A stretch of 32,672 nt of DNA from the NCBI GenBank assembly GCA_934654625.1, contig CAKUGM010000016.1:1-32672 (forward strand), in the 5' to 3' direction. A program made the translations under genes and the position numbers. This document shows, piece after piece, positions 25,203 to 32,672 of the stretch (the stretch's first letter is position 1; each line of letters opens with the position of its first letter). The notes under the pieces were generated by a model that was not told where the DNA came from, did no database searches, and was given only the letters and a program-made list of their open reading frames with translations. Source of the DNA: an uncultured Collinsella sp. GTDB lineage: Bacteria; Actinomycetota; Coriobacteriia; Coriobacteriales; Coriobacteriaceae.

Positions 25203-25595
25203 ATGCTCATTCGTATCGTATGTCCGGAACATTGTGCCTACGAGGGCGAGGCCGCGTTTGTGGTCGTGCCCTCTACGGACGGTGAGTGCGGCATCCTTCC
25301 CAAGCACGCGAGCGAGATCTGCACCATCACGGATGGTCACGTGCGCGTGAGCGATAAGGATATGGGCACGGTTGACCACACGTTTGCAGTGGGCGGCGGC
25401 TATGCTCAGATCGCCGATGACACCGTTATCGTGCTGGCCGAGCGGGCCTGCGATTTGGCGGATGTCGATACCGAGAAGGTTAAGGTTGAACTTCAAGGTT
25501 TTGAAGACAACCTGAGGAATCTGTCAGAAGGCGATGCGCGTCGCGCCTACCTTTATAATGAAATCGCATGGTGTAAGCTGCTGCTTGCAAATTAG
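25203..25595 (+). CDS. atpC: ATP synthase F1 subunit epsilon
   Basis: A 130-residue rotor-stalk and regulatory subunit. The N-terminal beta-sandwich includes ECGILPKHASEICTI (the usual GxxGILPxH motif) and GGGYAQIADDTVIVLAERA. The C-terminal helical part (about 88-128) is present. The ribosome binding site lies in the end of atpD (GGAGAAG). It is the last gene of the operon, followed by two hairpins. A perfect TATAAT at 25554-25559 lies within its last codons and could feed the downstream murA, though no good -35 is seen. Confidence 0.95.
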   Translation: MLIRIVCPEHCAYEGEAAFVVVPSTDGECGILPKHASEICTITDGHVRVSDKDMGTVDHTFAVGGGYAQIADDTVIVLAERACDLADVDTEKVKVELQGFEDNLRNLSEGDARRAYLYNEIAWCKLLLAN

Positions 25596-25669
25596 GCTCG
25601 AGGTTTACCCTCAGCCAACAATGCGATGGACATCATGCCCGGGAGCCTTGTGCTCCCGGGCCTTTTTTT
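25595..25669 (+). terminator. Two hairpins between atpC and murA, the second a strong terminator
   Basis: The first hairpin (25595-25616) pairs GGCT/AGCC and GAGG/CCTC around TTTAC. The second pairs CCCGGGAGC (25638-25646) with GCTCCCGGG (25652-25660), followed by CC and seven T (25663-25669), a textbook Rho-independent terminator. GGCTC at 25595-25599 could instead pair with GAGCC at 25643-25647 in the terminator's 5' arm, an antiterminator-like alternative. Confidence 0.88.
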
Positions 25670-25682
25670 GAAAGGGACAGGT

Positions 25683-26966
25683 TTGGATATCATCCGCGTT
25701 GAAGGTGGTCATCCGATCGAGGGGCGCGTATGCGTTTCGGGCGCTAAGAATTCCGCGCTCAAGCTCATGGCCGCAACCTTGCTTGCTCCGGGCAAAACCA
25801 CCCTTACCAATGTGCCCAACATTTCCGACGTGCATGTGATGGGTAAGGTTCTCAAGGGCATGGGCGCCACGATCGAGGTCGTGGACGAGCACAGCCTGGC
25901 CATCGATACCTCTGCTGTCGACCAGTGGGAGGCTCCATACGAGCTCGTCGCAAAGATGCGCGCTTCCACGGCCGTTCTCGGTCCGCTGCTGGGTCGCATG
26001 GGTAAGGCGAAGATCGCCATGCCCGGCGGCTGCAACTTGGGCGCCCGCAAGATCGATATGCACATCCTGGGCCTTGAGGCCCTGGGCGTGAAGTTCGACA
26101 CCGAGCATGGCTACATCTACGCCGATGCGGGCGGGGGTATGCACGGCGAGACCGTCACGCTCGAGTTTGCGAGCGTGGGCGCCACGGAGAACCTCATCAT
26201 GGCATCGGTCCGTGCCAAAGGCACTACGGTTATCGACAACGCTGCGCGCGAGCCCGAGATCGTCGACCTTGCCAATATGCTTAACGAGATGGGCGCCAAG
26301 ATCACCGGTGCCGGTACCCCGGTCGTTACCATCGAGGGTGTCTCGGAGCTGCATCCGGTTACCCATCGCGTAATCGGCGACCGTATCGAGGCCGGTACAT
26401 TTATTGTTGCGGGCGCCTTGATGGCTGGCGATGCCGGCGTCGAGGTGGTTGGGTTCGCTCCGCACCATTTGGGCATGGTGATCAAGAAGCTCGAGCTCAT
26501 GGGCGTCGAGCTTGAGCGCATCGAGGGCGGCGTGCGCGTGCATCGCGTGGGCGCCATTCGTCCGGTGGACATCCAGACCCTGCCATTCCCGGGATTCCCC
26601 ACCGATATGCAGGCCCAGGTCATGGTTCTTTCGGCCCTGGCCGACGGCAGCTCCGTCATCACCGAGAACATCTTCGAGAATCGCTTCATGTTCGCTTCCG
26701 AGCTTGTGCGCATGGGGGCAAACATTCGTATCGAGAGCCATCACGCCATGATTCACGGTGTCGAGGGCTTCTCGGGCGCTCAGGTTACCTCTCCGGATCT
26801 GCGCGGCGGCGCCGCGCTTGTCGTCGCCGGTTTGATCGCCGACGGCACGACCGAGGTGTCTGCCATCCATCACATCGATCGTGGATACGAGCACTTTGTA
26901 AAGAAGCTCGTTGAGCTGGGGGCACACGTGGAGCGCGTTGCCGTCCCCGATCCTATTGACGACTAG
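25683..26966 (+). CDS. murA: UDP-N-acetylglucosamine 1-carboxyvinyltransferase
   Basis: MurA (427 residues) transfers enolpyruvate from PEP to UDP-GlcNAc, the first committed step of peptidoglycan synthesis. It has SGAKNSALKLMAATLL with Lys22/Asn23-type substrate residues, and GGCNLGARKIDMH with the fosfomycin-target Cys at residue 117. FPTDMQAQVMVLSALADG and ENIFENRFMFASELVRMGA follow, with a C-terminal RGGAALVVAGLIADG. The start is taken as TTG at 25683 because the family N-terminus begins there and AGGGACAGG lies just upstream. The frame is open to an ATG at 25626, but that would run translation through the terminator hairpin. The start codon is only 13 bases after the terminator's T-run. 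Confidence 0.95.
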   Translation: MDIIRVEGGHPIEGRVCVSGAKNSALKLMAATLLAPGKTTLTNVPNISDVHVMGKVLKGMGATIEVVDEHSLAIDTSAVDQWEAPYELVAKMRASTAVLGPLLGRMGKAKIAMPGGCNLGARKIDMHILGLEALGVKFDTEHGYIYADAGGGMHGETVTLEFASVGATENLIMASVRAKGTTVIDNAAREPEIVDLANMLNEMGAKITGAGTPVVTIEGVSELHPVTHRVIGDRIEAGTFIVAGALMAGDAGVEVVGFAPHHLGMVIKKLELMGVELERIEGGVRVHRVGAIRPVDIQTLPFPGFPTDMQAQVMVLSALADGSSVITENIFENRFMFASELVRMGANIRIESHHAMIHGVEGFSGAQVTSPDLRGGAALVVAGLIADGTTEVSAIHHIDRGYEHFVKKLVELGAHVERVAVPDPIDD

Positions 26967-26979
26967 ACAGGTCCTACTT

Positions 26980-28146
26980 ATGAGAAAAAAATCCGTACAG
27001 CAGATGCGCGCTGCGACTGACGAATCGAGCAGTCGCGTTTACAGCCGCGCGAACGTGGCTCGCTATTCCGAGCGCGCCCGCCAGCGCCAGCGTGCCAAGC
27101 GCATTCGCCGCACGATTTTGTTTACGCTTATGGGCGTGCTCGTCGCAGGCGTCACCGCTTGCGGTCTGTGGTTTGGCAAGATCGTCTCCAAGCTCAACAA
27201 TGGTGAGATCATCACCAGCGGGCTGCTTTCCTCTCTTGCCGATTCCGACGTTACGCGCGACCCGTTCTATACGTTGCTCCTGGGCACCGACGGTCGTCCT
27301 GGCGACACGTCCTATCGCGCCGACTCGATTATCTTGGCGCGCGTGGACCCAAAGGCCAAGCAGGTAACGCTCATTTCCATCCCGCGCGATACGAAGATCG
27401 AGTACAAGGGCTCGACCATGAAGATCAACGCGGCGCATTCTTACGATGGCGCTGAGGGCATGGTCAATGCGGTCAACGAGCTGTGTGGTGTCGAGATTTC
27501 CCACTATGCCGAGATTAGCTTTGATGGCATGAAGACCCTGGTGGACGCTGTGGGCGGCATCGACATCAACGCCACCGACGGCGTGGACGACCCCGAAGCG
27601 GGTCCGGTTACGATCGAGCCTGGCCAGCAGCATATGGATGGCGAGGCGGCGCTCACGTACTGCCGCGCGCGCCATCAGTATGCCGACGGCGACTATACGC
27701 GCATGCGTCATCAGCGTCAGGTCATTGGTGCCCTGGCAAACGCGGTCCTCAACAACATGGACATCACGCGCTTGCCCGGCGTTATCGAATCGCTCTCTGA
27801 CATGGTCGTCACCGACCTGAGCGTTCAGGACATCGTGTCGCTTGCCAACGCGATGCGCGGCATGGACACCGACAACATGTGGTCGGCGAACCTGCCGTCT
27901 TGGGCAGGCGAGGATACGTACATCGACGGCCAGAGCTACGTTTTCGTTTACGAGGATAAGCTCAAGGAGATGATGGAGCGCGTCGATGCCGGCGAGGATC
28001 CGCAGGGCCCGCAGTCCATGGGCTCGTCGAGCGAATCGAGTACGATCGGCGATCTTGCTAATAACGATTCAGACTCGTTTAGCAGCGGAACCGATAAGAG
28101 CACGTCGTCGTCATCGGAAGAGGAAGACACGAGCTCCGAAGACTAG
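26980..28146 (+). CDS. LytR-CpsA-Psr (LCP) family wall glycopolymer ligase
   Basis: A 388-residue LCP-family phosphotransferase, which attaches teichoic-acid-like or capsular polymers from lipid carriers to peptidoglycan outside the membrane. A basic N-terminal cytoplasmic tail (1-44) precedes one membrane segment (about 45-66). The LCP domain contains YTLLLGTDGRPGD, YRADSIILARVD, LISIPRDTKIEYKG and CRARHQYADGDYTRMRHQRQV. These supply the conserved Arg and Asp residues that hold pyrophosphate. The C-terminal 40 residues are almost entirely Ser, Glu and Asp, probably a disordered extracytoplasmic tail. The ATG at 26980 is 13 bases after murA, so the two wall genes are likely co-transcribed and end at the terminator that follows. 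Confidence 0.93.
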   Translation: MRKKSVQQMRAATDESSSRVYSRANVARYSERARQRQRAKRIRRTILFTLMGVLVAGVTACGLWFGKIVSKLNNGEIITSGLLSSLADSDVTRDPFYTLLLGTDGRPGDTSYRADSIILARVDPKAKQVTLISIPRDTKIEYKGSTMKINAAHSYDGAEGMVNAVNELCGVEISHYAEISFDGMKTLVDAVGGIDINATDGVDDPEAGPVTIEPGQQHMDGEAALTYCRARHQYADGDYTRMRHQRQVIGALANAVLNNMDITRLPGVIESLSDMVVTDLSVQDIVSLANAMRGMDTDNMWSANLPSWAGEDTYIDGQSYVFVYEDKLKEMMERVDAGEDPQGPQSMGSSSESSTIGDLANNDSDSFSSGTDKSTSSSSEEEDTSSED

Positions 28147-28149
28147 AAG

Positions 28150-28183
28150 AAAGGCCACCGGGCATGTGCTCGGTGGCCTTTTT
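28150..28183. terminator. Terminator between convergent LCP gene and pepT
   Basis: AAAGGCCACCG pairs with CGGTGGCCTTT around a GGCATGTGCT loop, followed by T residues on the plus strand and preceded by A residues. It can terminate both convergent genes. Confidence 0.9.
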
Positions 28184-28242
28184 GCTGTCAAAAGTCTTGA
28201 TGCGGCAAATCGATGAGTGCGTCGTTTGCTGCGGGCGCGCAC

Positions 28243-29490
28243 CTACTTTGCAAAACGGCGTGCAAGCTCCTGCAAGACGTCGACCATACGCTCCATCTGC
28301 GAAACGACAACGAACTCGTTCACGCTGTGGCCACAGTAGCCGCCCGTGCCCAGGTTGGGGCAGGGAAGGCCACGGAAGGAGAGCTGGGCGCCGTCGGTGC
28401 CGCCGCGGATGGGCAGGACGAGGGACTTGATGCCAAGGGCTTCGTAAGAATCGCAAGCGATCTGCACGAGCTGAGGATAGTCCTTCACGATCTCGGCCAT
28501 GTTGCGATACTGCTGCTTGATCTCTACGGTCACGCGCGGGCGGTCGAGCTCGGCGTTGATGAAGTCGGCAACACGCTGCATCAGGTCGATCTTTTGCTGG
28601 AACAGATCGGCATCATGGTCGCGGATGATATAGCGGGCCGTGGCGTGGGTGACCGTGGCCGAGACGCTCTCGCAGTGGATGAAGCCGTCGTAGCCATCGG
28701 TATGCTCGGGGCGCATGTGCGCGGGCAGCAGGTTTTGGAACTGCACGAACAGCTCGTTGGCGTTTACCATGCGGTTTTTGGCAGAGCCGGGATGGATGGA
28801 GTAGCCCTCAAAGCGGACGGTCGCCTCGGCGGCGTTGAAGCACTCCCACTCCAGCTCACCTACGGTGCCACCGTCGACAGTGTAGCCATAGGTGCATCCA
28901 AATGCGGGAATATCCAGCAGAGAGGCTCCATGGCCAATCTCCTCATCGGGGCAAAAGCAGATGCCCAGGCGCGGATGCTCGATGCTGGGATCTTCATGGA
29001 TGCGAGCGGCAAGCGCCATGATTTCGGCAACTCCCGCCTTGTCGTCGCCGCCCAACAGCGTGGAGCCATCGGAGCAAATGATGTCTTCGCCCACCAGGCC
29101 GTCAAGATCGGAAAGCATGTCGGGGCCGATAGCGACCTCGCGGCCATCGACCACGCCCGCGACGAGGTTTCCGCCTTCGTAATGGACGATATGGGGCTTC
29201 ACGCCAAAGCCGGGAGCGGCCTCGGTGGTGTCGATATGGGCGAGAAGGCCAAGAGCGGGCTTGTCTTCGGCGCCTTTGCTAGCGGGGATGTGCGCGACAA
29301 CGTAGCAGTTCTCGGTTACATGGGCGTCTTCGGCGCCAAGTCCGCGCAGCTCATCGGCCAAAAGATTGGCAAGATCGAACTGGCAGGCGCTGGAGGGCAC
29401 CTGATCGCAGTGTTCGTCGGCAGATTGCGTGTCAACCTGAACGTAGCGGAAGAAACGCTGCACGACGTCGCTCATCGGGGTATCAGACAT
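28243..29490 (-). CDS. pepT: Peptidase T (tripeptide aminopeptidase)
   Basis: A 415-residue M20-family metallopeptidase that releases the N-terminal residue from tripeptides in the cytoplasm. Two-zinc-site landmarks in order are LLAHIDTTEAAPG (His, Asp), LLGGDDKAG (bridging Asp), FCPDEEIGHGA (catalytic Glu pair) and YTVDGGTVGELEWECFNAA (Asp), with GTGGYCGHSVNEFV supplying the last His. VRFEGYSIHPGSAKNRMVNA marks the dimerisation lid. Length is typical (about 410). The start at 29490 has AAGGAG seven bases upstream; an internal Met at residue 6 is less likely. The gene is divergent from the metalloregulator gene and convergent with the LCP gene. Confidence 0.95.
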   Translation of the reverse strand: MSDTPMSDVVQRFFRYVQVDTQSADEHCDQVPSSACQFDLANLLADELRGLGAEDAHVTENCYVVAHIPASKGAEDKPALGLLAHIDTTEAAPGFGVKPHIVHYEGGNLVAGVVDGREVAIGPDMLSDLDGLVGEDIICSDGSTLLGGDDKAGVAEIMALAARIHEDPSIEHPRLGICFCPDEEIGHGASLLDIPAFGCTYGYTVDGGTVGELEWECFNAAEATVRFEGYSIHPGSAKNRMVNANELFVQFQNLLPAHMRPEHTDGYDGFIHCESVSATVTHATARYIIRDHDADLFQQKIDLMQRVADFINAELDRPRVTVEIKQQYRNMAEIVKDYPQLVQIACDSYEALGIKSLVLPIRGGTDGAQLSFRGLPCPNLGTGGYCGHSVNEFVVVSQMERMVDVLQELARRFAK

Positions 29491-29545
29491 AGTGACTCCT
29501 TATGCTCAATGTGCTGACGACTGTTACTCTAGCACGGTCGGGTCG

Positions 29546-29573
29546 TTGGCTTGTTGCGCCGTTGCGCTACACT
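29546..29573 (+). promoter_or_regulatory. Promoter of the metalloregulator gene
   Basis: TTGGCT (29546-29551) and TACACT (29568-29573) are 16 bases apart, with a start expected near 29580 and a short leader containing AGGAAGGA. Confidence 0.5.
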
Positions 29574-29604
29574 AGGTGTACGGTTTTAGGAAGGACGCGT
29601 GCCA

Positions 29605-30030
29605 ATGGATACCACTGACACTTCCCGTGAGCTGCATCTCACAGTTGCAAATGAAGACTACCTCGAGTGCATCGTTCGCATCGAGGAAGAGAACGGTGAC
29701 GACGAGGGCATTCGCTCCGTTGACATCGCTCAGCATCTCGACGTTTCAAAGGCATCGGTCAACAAGGCGATCAGCGCGCTCAAGGAGCGCGGCTTGGTTG
29801 AGCAATCTCACTATGGCAAGGTTCTGCTTACCGAGAAAGGCCGCGAGCTGGGCCGAGCGGTGTGGTATCGCCACCGTCTCTTGAATGTCTTCTTGACGCA
29901 AGAGCTCGGCGTCGAGCCCGAGCGCGCGGACGCGGAGGCTTGCATGATGGAACATGCGGTATCTGAGGATACAATGACGCGCTGGCTTCATTATCTTGAA
30001 AAGCAGGGTATAAGCATCGCCGAGGAATAA
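29605..30030 (+). CDS. DtxR/MntR-family metal-dependent transcriptional regulator
   Basis: A 141-residue regulator with an N-terminal winged helix (about 15-80) and a dimerisation/metal domain (about 82-140), without the SH3-like third domain of DtxR. Likely metal ligands mix two subtypes. D18 and E21 (NEDYLECI) and H90 (YRHRLL) match MntR. The EACMMEH block (E111, C113, E116, H117) has the Cys and spacing of DtxR/IdeR. Manganese versus iron specificity therefore cannot be settled by sight. The ATG at 29605 is nine bases from AGGAAGGA; a GTG at 29599 is in frame but too close. It starts a short run of three genes on the plus strand. No metal transporter is nearby, so it probably acts on targets elsewhere. 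Confidence 0.9.
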   Translation: MDTTDTSRELHLTVANEDYLECIVRIEEENGDDEGIRSVDIAQHLDVSKASVNKAISALKERGLVEQSHYGKVLLTEKGRELGRAVWYRHRLLNVFLTQELGVEPERADAEACMMEHAVSEDTMTRWLHYLEKQGISIAEE

Positions 30031-30053
30031 TCGGCTCGGCAAGGATTAGACCG

Positions 30054-30995
30054 ATGGATCAAGAACATAATCAACGGTATGCAACCGATTCGTATGACCG
30101 GGTGGGCGCCGAACGCTTGCTCGGTCTTTTGTCCACGGGCGTCTTGCTTATGCAAGGGCCCATGGGCAGCATGCTTTCGTCTGAGCTAGGTGCGCAAGAC
30201 ATACCCGCCGCCTATTGGAACGTCGCGGAGCCGCAAGAGGTCACGCGCATTCATCAGCAGTATGCCGATGCGGGCGCCCAGGTGCTGCTCACAAACACGT
30301 TCCAAGCAACGGCGCCCGCGCTTGAGCGCGACCATATCGAGTCGAGCGTCGCTATGGTGTGTGCCGAGGCGGTGGCTGCGGCTCATGCGGCTGGCTGCCG
30401 TAATGTGGTCGGCGTAATCGGGCCATGTGGTATCGAGTGGTTCCACAAGGACGAACCTGAATATCGCCAGGCTCGCGACGCCTATCGGGAGCAGGCGTAC
30501 GCCCTGTTCTCTGCGGGGGTTCAGGCTTGCATGCTCGAGACCTTCACGTCCATTCGCGATCTTGAGCCTGCTCTTGCTGGTCTTGCCGATGTCTCGGACG
30601 GCATGCCCGTATTCGTGAGTTTTGCCGTCGACGACGAAGGCAACCTGCTGGGCGATGGCCTGAACATCGAGGCCGCTTGCATTTGGGCAGAGAAGCATGG
30701 GGCCCAGGCGGTTGGCGTCAACTGCTGCTCTGTCGATGCAGCGACGTCGTGCGTTCCTCGCATGGCGCGTTCCTCGCACGGATTTATCATGGCGCGCCCC
30801 TATGCGAGTCTGCCTGTGCGCGACGACGAAGGCTGCCTTGCGTGGAATGAGGATGCCGTTGCCTTGGCTTCCGCCTCCGTGCAGTGGGCGTGCGACGGTG
30901 CGCGCATCGTCGGCGTGTGCTGCGGCGGCACGCCTGCGTCTACGTGCGCTATCGCCGAGGAGCTTGACGCTCGGCATCAGCTTGTCGAGGAATAA
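30054..30995 (+). CDS. Homocysteine S-methyltransferase family protein
   Basis: A 313-residue single-domain homocysteine methyltransferase. The fold matches the N-terminal domain of MetH and the S-methylmethionine-type enzyme MmuM. The zinc ligands are C224 (GVNCC) and C289/C290 (VGVCCGGTP). MQGPMGSMLSSELG and VLLTNTFQATAPAL match the family's substrate-side loops. It would transfer a methyl group to homocysteine to make methionine. The donor is uncertain, since there are no cobalamin or folate domains on this polypeptide. It starts 23 bases after the metalloregulator gene, so co-transcription is likely. The usual family motif IGP-x-G appears as IGPCG. It may be a free-standing MetH1-like protein working with separate partners. 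Confidence 0.87.
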   Translation: MDQEHNQRYATDSYDRVGAERLLGLLSTGVLLMQGPMGSMLSSELGAQDIPAAYWNVAEPQEVTRIHQQYADAGAQVLLTNTFQATAPALERDHIESSVAMVCAEAVAAAHAAGCRNVVGVIGPCGIEWFHKDEPEYRQARDAYREQAYALFSAGVQACMLETFTSIRDLEPALAGLADVSDGMPVFVSFAVDDEGNLLGDGLNIEAACIWAEKHGAQAVGVNCCSVDAATSCVPRMARSSHGFIMARPYASLPVRDDEGCLAWNEDAVALASASVQWACDGARIVGVCCGGTPASTCAIAEELDARHQLVEE

Positions 30996-31032
30996 TCCTC
31001 GCGCGACTTATAGTGAGTAAGAAAGAGTGCAG

Positions 31033-32436
31033 ATGAGCACGATAATTCATTTTGGAACAGGTGGCTGGTACGCACGGCGCGACGGCGATTTTACCGACGA
31101 GAACGTCGTGCGCCTCGCGGATGCGGCGGCACAGCTATGGGCCCGGTCAAATCCAGGAGCCATCGTCTACATTGGTTTTGATGCTCGCGAGGGCGCCGAG
31201 CAGGCGGCCCGTCTTGCCGGCATGGTCGTGGCGGGTGCGGGCCTTGTTGCCATGATTTCCGACCGCTATGCGCCGACGCCGGCGCTTTCCTGGGCGATTG
31301 CGAACGACCCGCGCGCATGCGGCGGCCTGATGGTCACGGGTTCCAACCATTCGGCTGATTACCTGGGCATCAAAGTGCGTATGGCCGATGGCGGCACGGG
31401 AACTGCCGATCTGATCGATGCTTTGGAAGATTCCATTCCTCTGGAAGCCACCGAGGTTCGCGGGCCTCTTGTCGAAAAGGATATCGTCACGCCCTACCTC
31501 GAGAGCCTATTTAAGGATATCGATACCCAGGCTATCGCCGAAGCCAACCTGCAGCTGGTGTACGACCCCATGTACGGATCGGCCCGTGGGTACCTTCCCT
31601 CGGTGTTGGGTTCTCTAGGCGTTCAGGTGATCGAAATCCACGGTGCAGATGAGCCCGAAGCGCAATCTTTGCGCCCCGAGCCCATTGAGCCATGGGTGGA
31701 CGATTGCGAGCAGATGGTCCTTTCCTCTAAGGCTCATGCGGGTCTGGTCTGTGACGGAGACGGTACTCGTGTTGCCGCTGTGGACGAGCGTGGCCGCTAT
31801 ATAGATGCCCATCGGGTGTTCACGCTCATTTTGGGACATCTGGTCAAGCATCACGGAGCCCGTGGTCGCGTTGCCATGGGCCTTACCGGCTCCATCCAAA
31901 CGCGCCGTATGGCGCGCGAGCTCGATCTGCCGCTTGCGATAAAGCCCATTGGCTTCAAGTACATCTACGAGGAGATGGTAAAAGGCGGTGTGCTCATTGG
32001 CGGCGAAGAGACGGGCGGCATCGGTTTTCCCGAGCGTTTCCCGGGGCGCGATGGCTTGTATGCGCATGTTTTGCTGTGCGAGATGATGGCAAAAGAGCAT
32101 AAGACGCTGGGTCAGCTTATCGATGAACTTGATGAGCATTACGGAACGGTCGCCTATGCCCGTCGCGATATTCGCTTGCAGAACGAGGAAGTCGAGATGC
32201 TTCGAACGCTCATGCCGGGCTTGAACCCCCAAAACATCGTGGGCAGGGCCCCTGTGCACGTGAGCCATCGTGATGGCCTGCGCATGGAGTTCGATGACGA
32301 ATCATGGCTGCTGCTGCGTCCGAGCGGCACCGAGCCCGTCGTGCGCATCTATGCCGAGGCGGGTACGATCGAGCTGCGCGATGAGATGCTCGAGGCAGGC
32401 ACTGCCATCGTGAAAGGCGAATACGGCGGAATTTAG
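31033..32436 (+). CDS. Phosphoglucomutase/phosphomannomutase family protein
   Basis: A 467-residue alpha-D-phosphohexomutase, interconverting hexose 1- and 6-phosphates. The metal loop DGDGTR, the sugar-binding GGEETGGIGF and the phosphate-binding RPSGTEPVVRIYAEA are intact. The active-site phosphoserine loop, usually TASHNP, is TGSNHS here: S104 is kept, but His and Asn are exchanged and Pro is lost before the conserved Tyr-x-Gly-Ile-Lys. The ATG at 31033 is preferred over an in-frame GTG at 31027, which sits on the purine-rich ribosome binding site. It follows the methyltransferase by 37 bases and ends before a strong terminator. Glucose- or mannose-phosphate use is likely but not decided. 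Confidence 0.92.
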   Translation: MSTIIHFGTGGWYARRDGDFTDENVVRLADAAAQLWARSNPGAIVYIGFDAREGAEQAARLAGMVVAGAGLVAMISDRYAPTPALSWAIANDPRACGGLMVTGSNHSADYLGIKVRMADGGTGTADLIDALEDSIPLEATEVRGPLVEKDIVTPYLESLFKDIDTQAIAEANLQLVYDPMYGSARGYLPSVLGSLGVQVIEIHGADEPEAQSLRPEPIEPWVDDCEQMVLSSKAHAGLVCDGDGTRVAAVDERGRYIDAHRVFTLILGHLVKHHGARGRVAMGLTGSIQTRRMARELDLPLAIKPIGFKYIYEEMVKGGVLIGGEETGGIGFPERFPGRDGLYAHVLLCEMMAKEHKTLGQLIDELDEHYGTVAYARRDIRLQNEEVEMLRTLMPGLNPQNIVGRAPVHVSHRDGLRMEFDDESWLLLRPSGTEPVVRIYAEAGTIELRDEMLEAGTAIVKGEYGGI

Positions 32437-32473
32437 CTGTACATATAGATAAGGTAGATAAGGCAGCGTTGCC

Positions 32474-32521
32474 AAAAGCGCAGCGTGTGTTCCAACTAGA
32501 GGGGCATACGCTGTGCTTTTT
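32474..32521 (+). terminator. Terminator after the phosphohexomutase gene
   Basis: AAAAGCGCAGCGT (32474-32486) pairs with ACGCTGTGCTTTT (32508-32520) over 13 bp with one G-U, and the T-run continues to 32521. Confidence 0.85.
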
Positions 32522-32672
32522 AGATAGCAGGGTTCTTACATATATATAAGGGAGAGCCGTCGGAAGATGTAAATATGTGCAAGATGTGGAGACCGAGATT
32601 CACGCCCCCGGGCGGCCGGCCCTCTGGCATTATTAATCCCTGCGCGACGGCAGCCGCAAGGCGGGCCGGCGC
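32522..32672 (+). other. Window end: AT-rich promoter-like stretch and two possible short reading frames
   Basis: TATATATAAGG near 32541 looks promoter-like. An ATG at 32575, eight bases after GGAAG, opens a frame that stays open to the window end (32 codons, rich in Pro, Arg and Gly). A GTG at 32577 in another frame is followed by a stop after 19 codons. Neither is recognisable, so a following gene is possible but not established. Confidence 0.25.

Noticed and set aside
25611..26927. A 438-codon minus-strand frame opposite murA
   Set aside because: Antisense shadow of murA with its full set of motifs.
28213..29517. A 434-codon plus-strand frame opposite pepT
   Set aside because: The minus strand shows all peptidase T metal-site motifs and a good ribosome binding site.
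32522..32672. Structured RNA gene (tRNA, T-box, SRP, RNase P or tmRNA start) at the window end
   Set aside because: No acceptor-stem or conserved core of any of these could be matched in the visible bases.

Overview
The window is a chromosomal segment of a moderately high-GC bacterium. It has Actinobacteria-type proteins, a phosphotransferase system (PTS), an F-type ATP synthase operon and an LCP-family wall enzyme, with no mobile-element genes. The overall flavour fits the class Coriobacteriia and most likely Collinsella or a close relative. That placement is inference from protein character and gene order, not from a search.

Layout. 1-1620: the end of an unrecognised alanine/lysine-rich protein, then an aldose 1-epimerase-like gene. 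1621-1906: an intergenic stretch rich in inverted repeats. 1907-2950 (minus): a DUF1385 membrane protein. 3099-4281: a tiny UAG-terminated upstream ORF and a terminator-like leader in front of prfA (release factor 1). 4478-13111: a sugar or polyol catabolic cassette with mannose-family PTS IIA, IIB, IIC and IID, a class II aldolase, a TIM-barrel epimerase, three oxidoreductases and a GntR/HutC regulator. It is bracketed by two almost identical terminators. 13280-18235: prmC (with a large acidic insertion), tsaC, glpK, rpiB and upp. 18569-25595: the ATP synthase operon in the order small membrane protein, B, E, F, H, A, G, D, C. 25683-28146: murA and an LCP-family wall ligase. 28243-29490 (minus): pepT. 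29605-32436: a DtxR/MntR-type metalloregulator, a homocysteine S-methyltransferase and a phosphohexomutase.

How the parts fit together. In many Gram-positive bacteria prfA and prmC are adjacent and lead through sua5/tsaC, rpiB and upp to the atp operon. Here that order is kept, but the catabolic cassette sits between prfA and prmC and glpK sits between tsaC and rpiB. The cassette probably imports and phosphorylates a sugar or polyol through the PTS. It then oxidises and isomerises the phosphate and cleaves it with the aldolase; the substrate cannot be named from sequence.

The most interesting signals concern translation termination. None of the 34 complete or 3'-complete genes ends in TGA (19 TAA, 15 TAG). 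The prfA leader contains an 8-codon ORF with a good Shine-Dalgarno sequence that ends in UAG, a codon read only by RF1. Its last codons lie on the 5' arm of a terminator-like hairpin. Together these suggest RF1-responsive attenuation of prfA, which is a hypothesis. No tRNA, rRNA, CRISPR array, prophage or insertion sequence was recognised.
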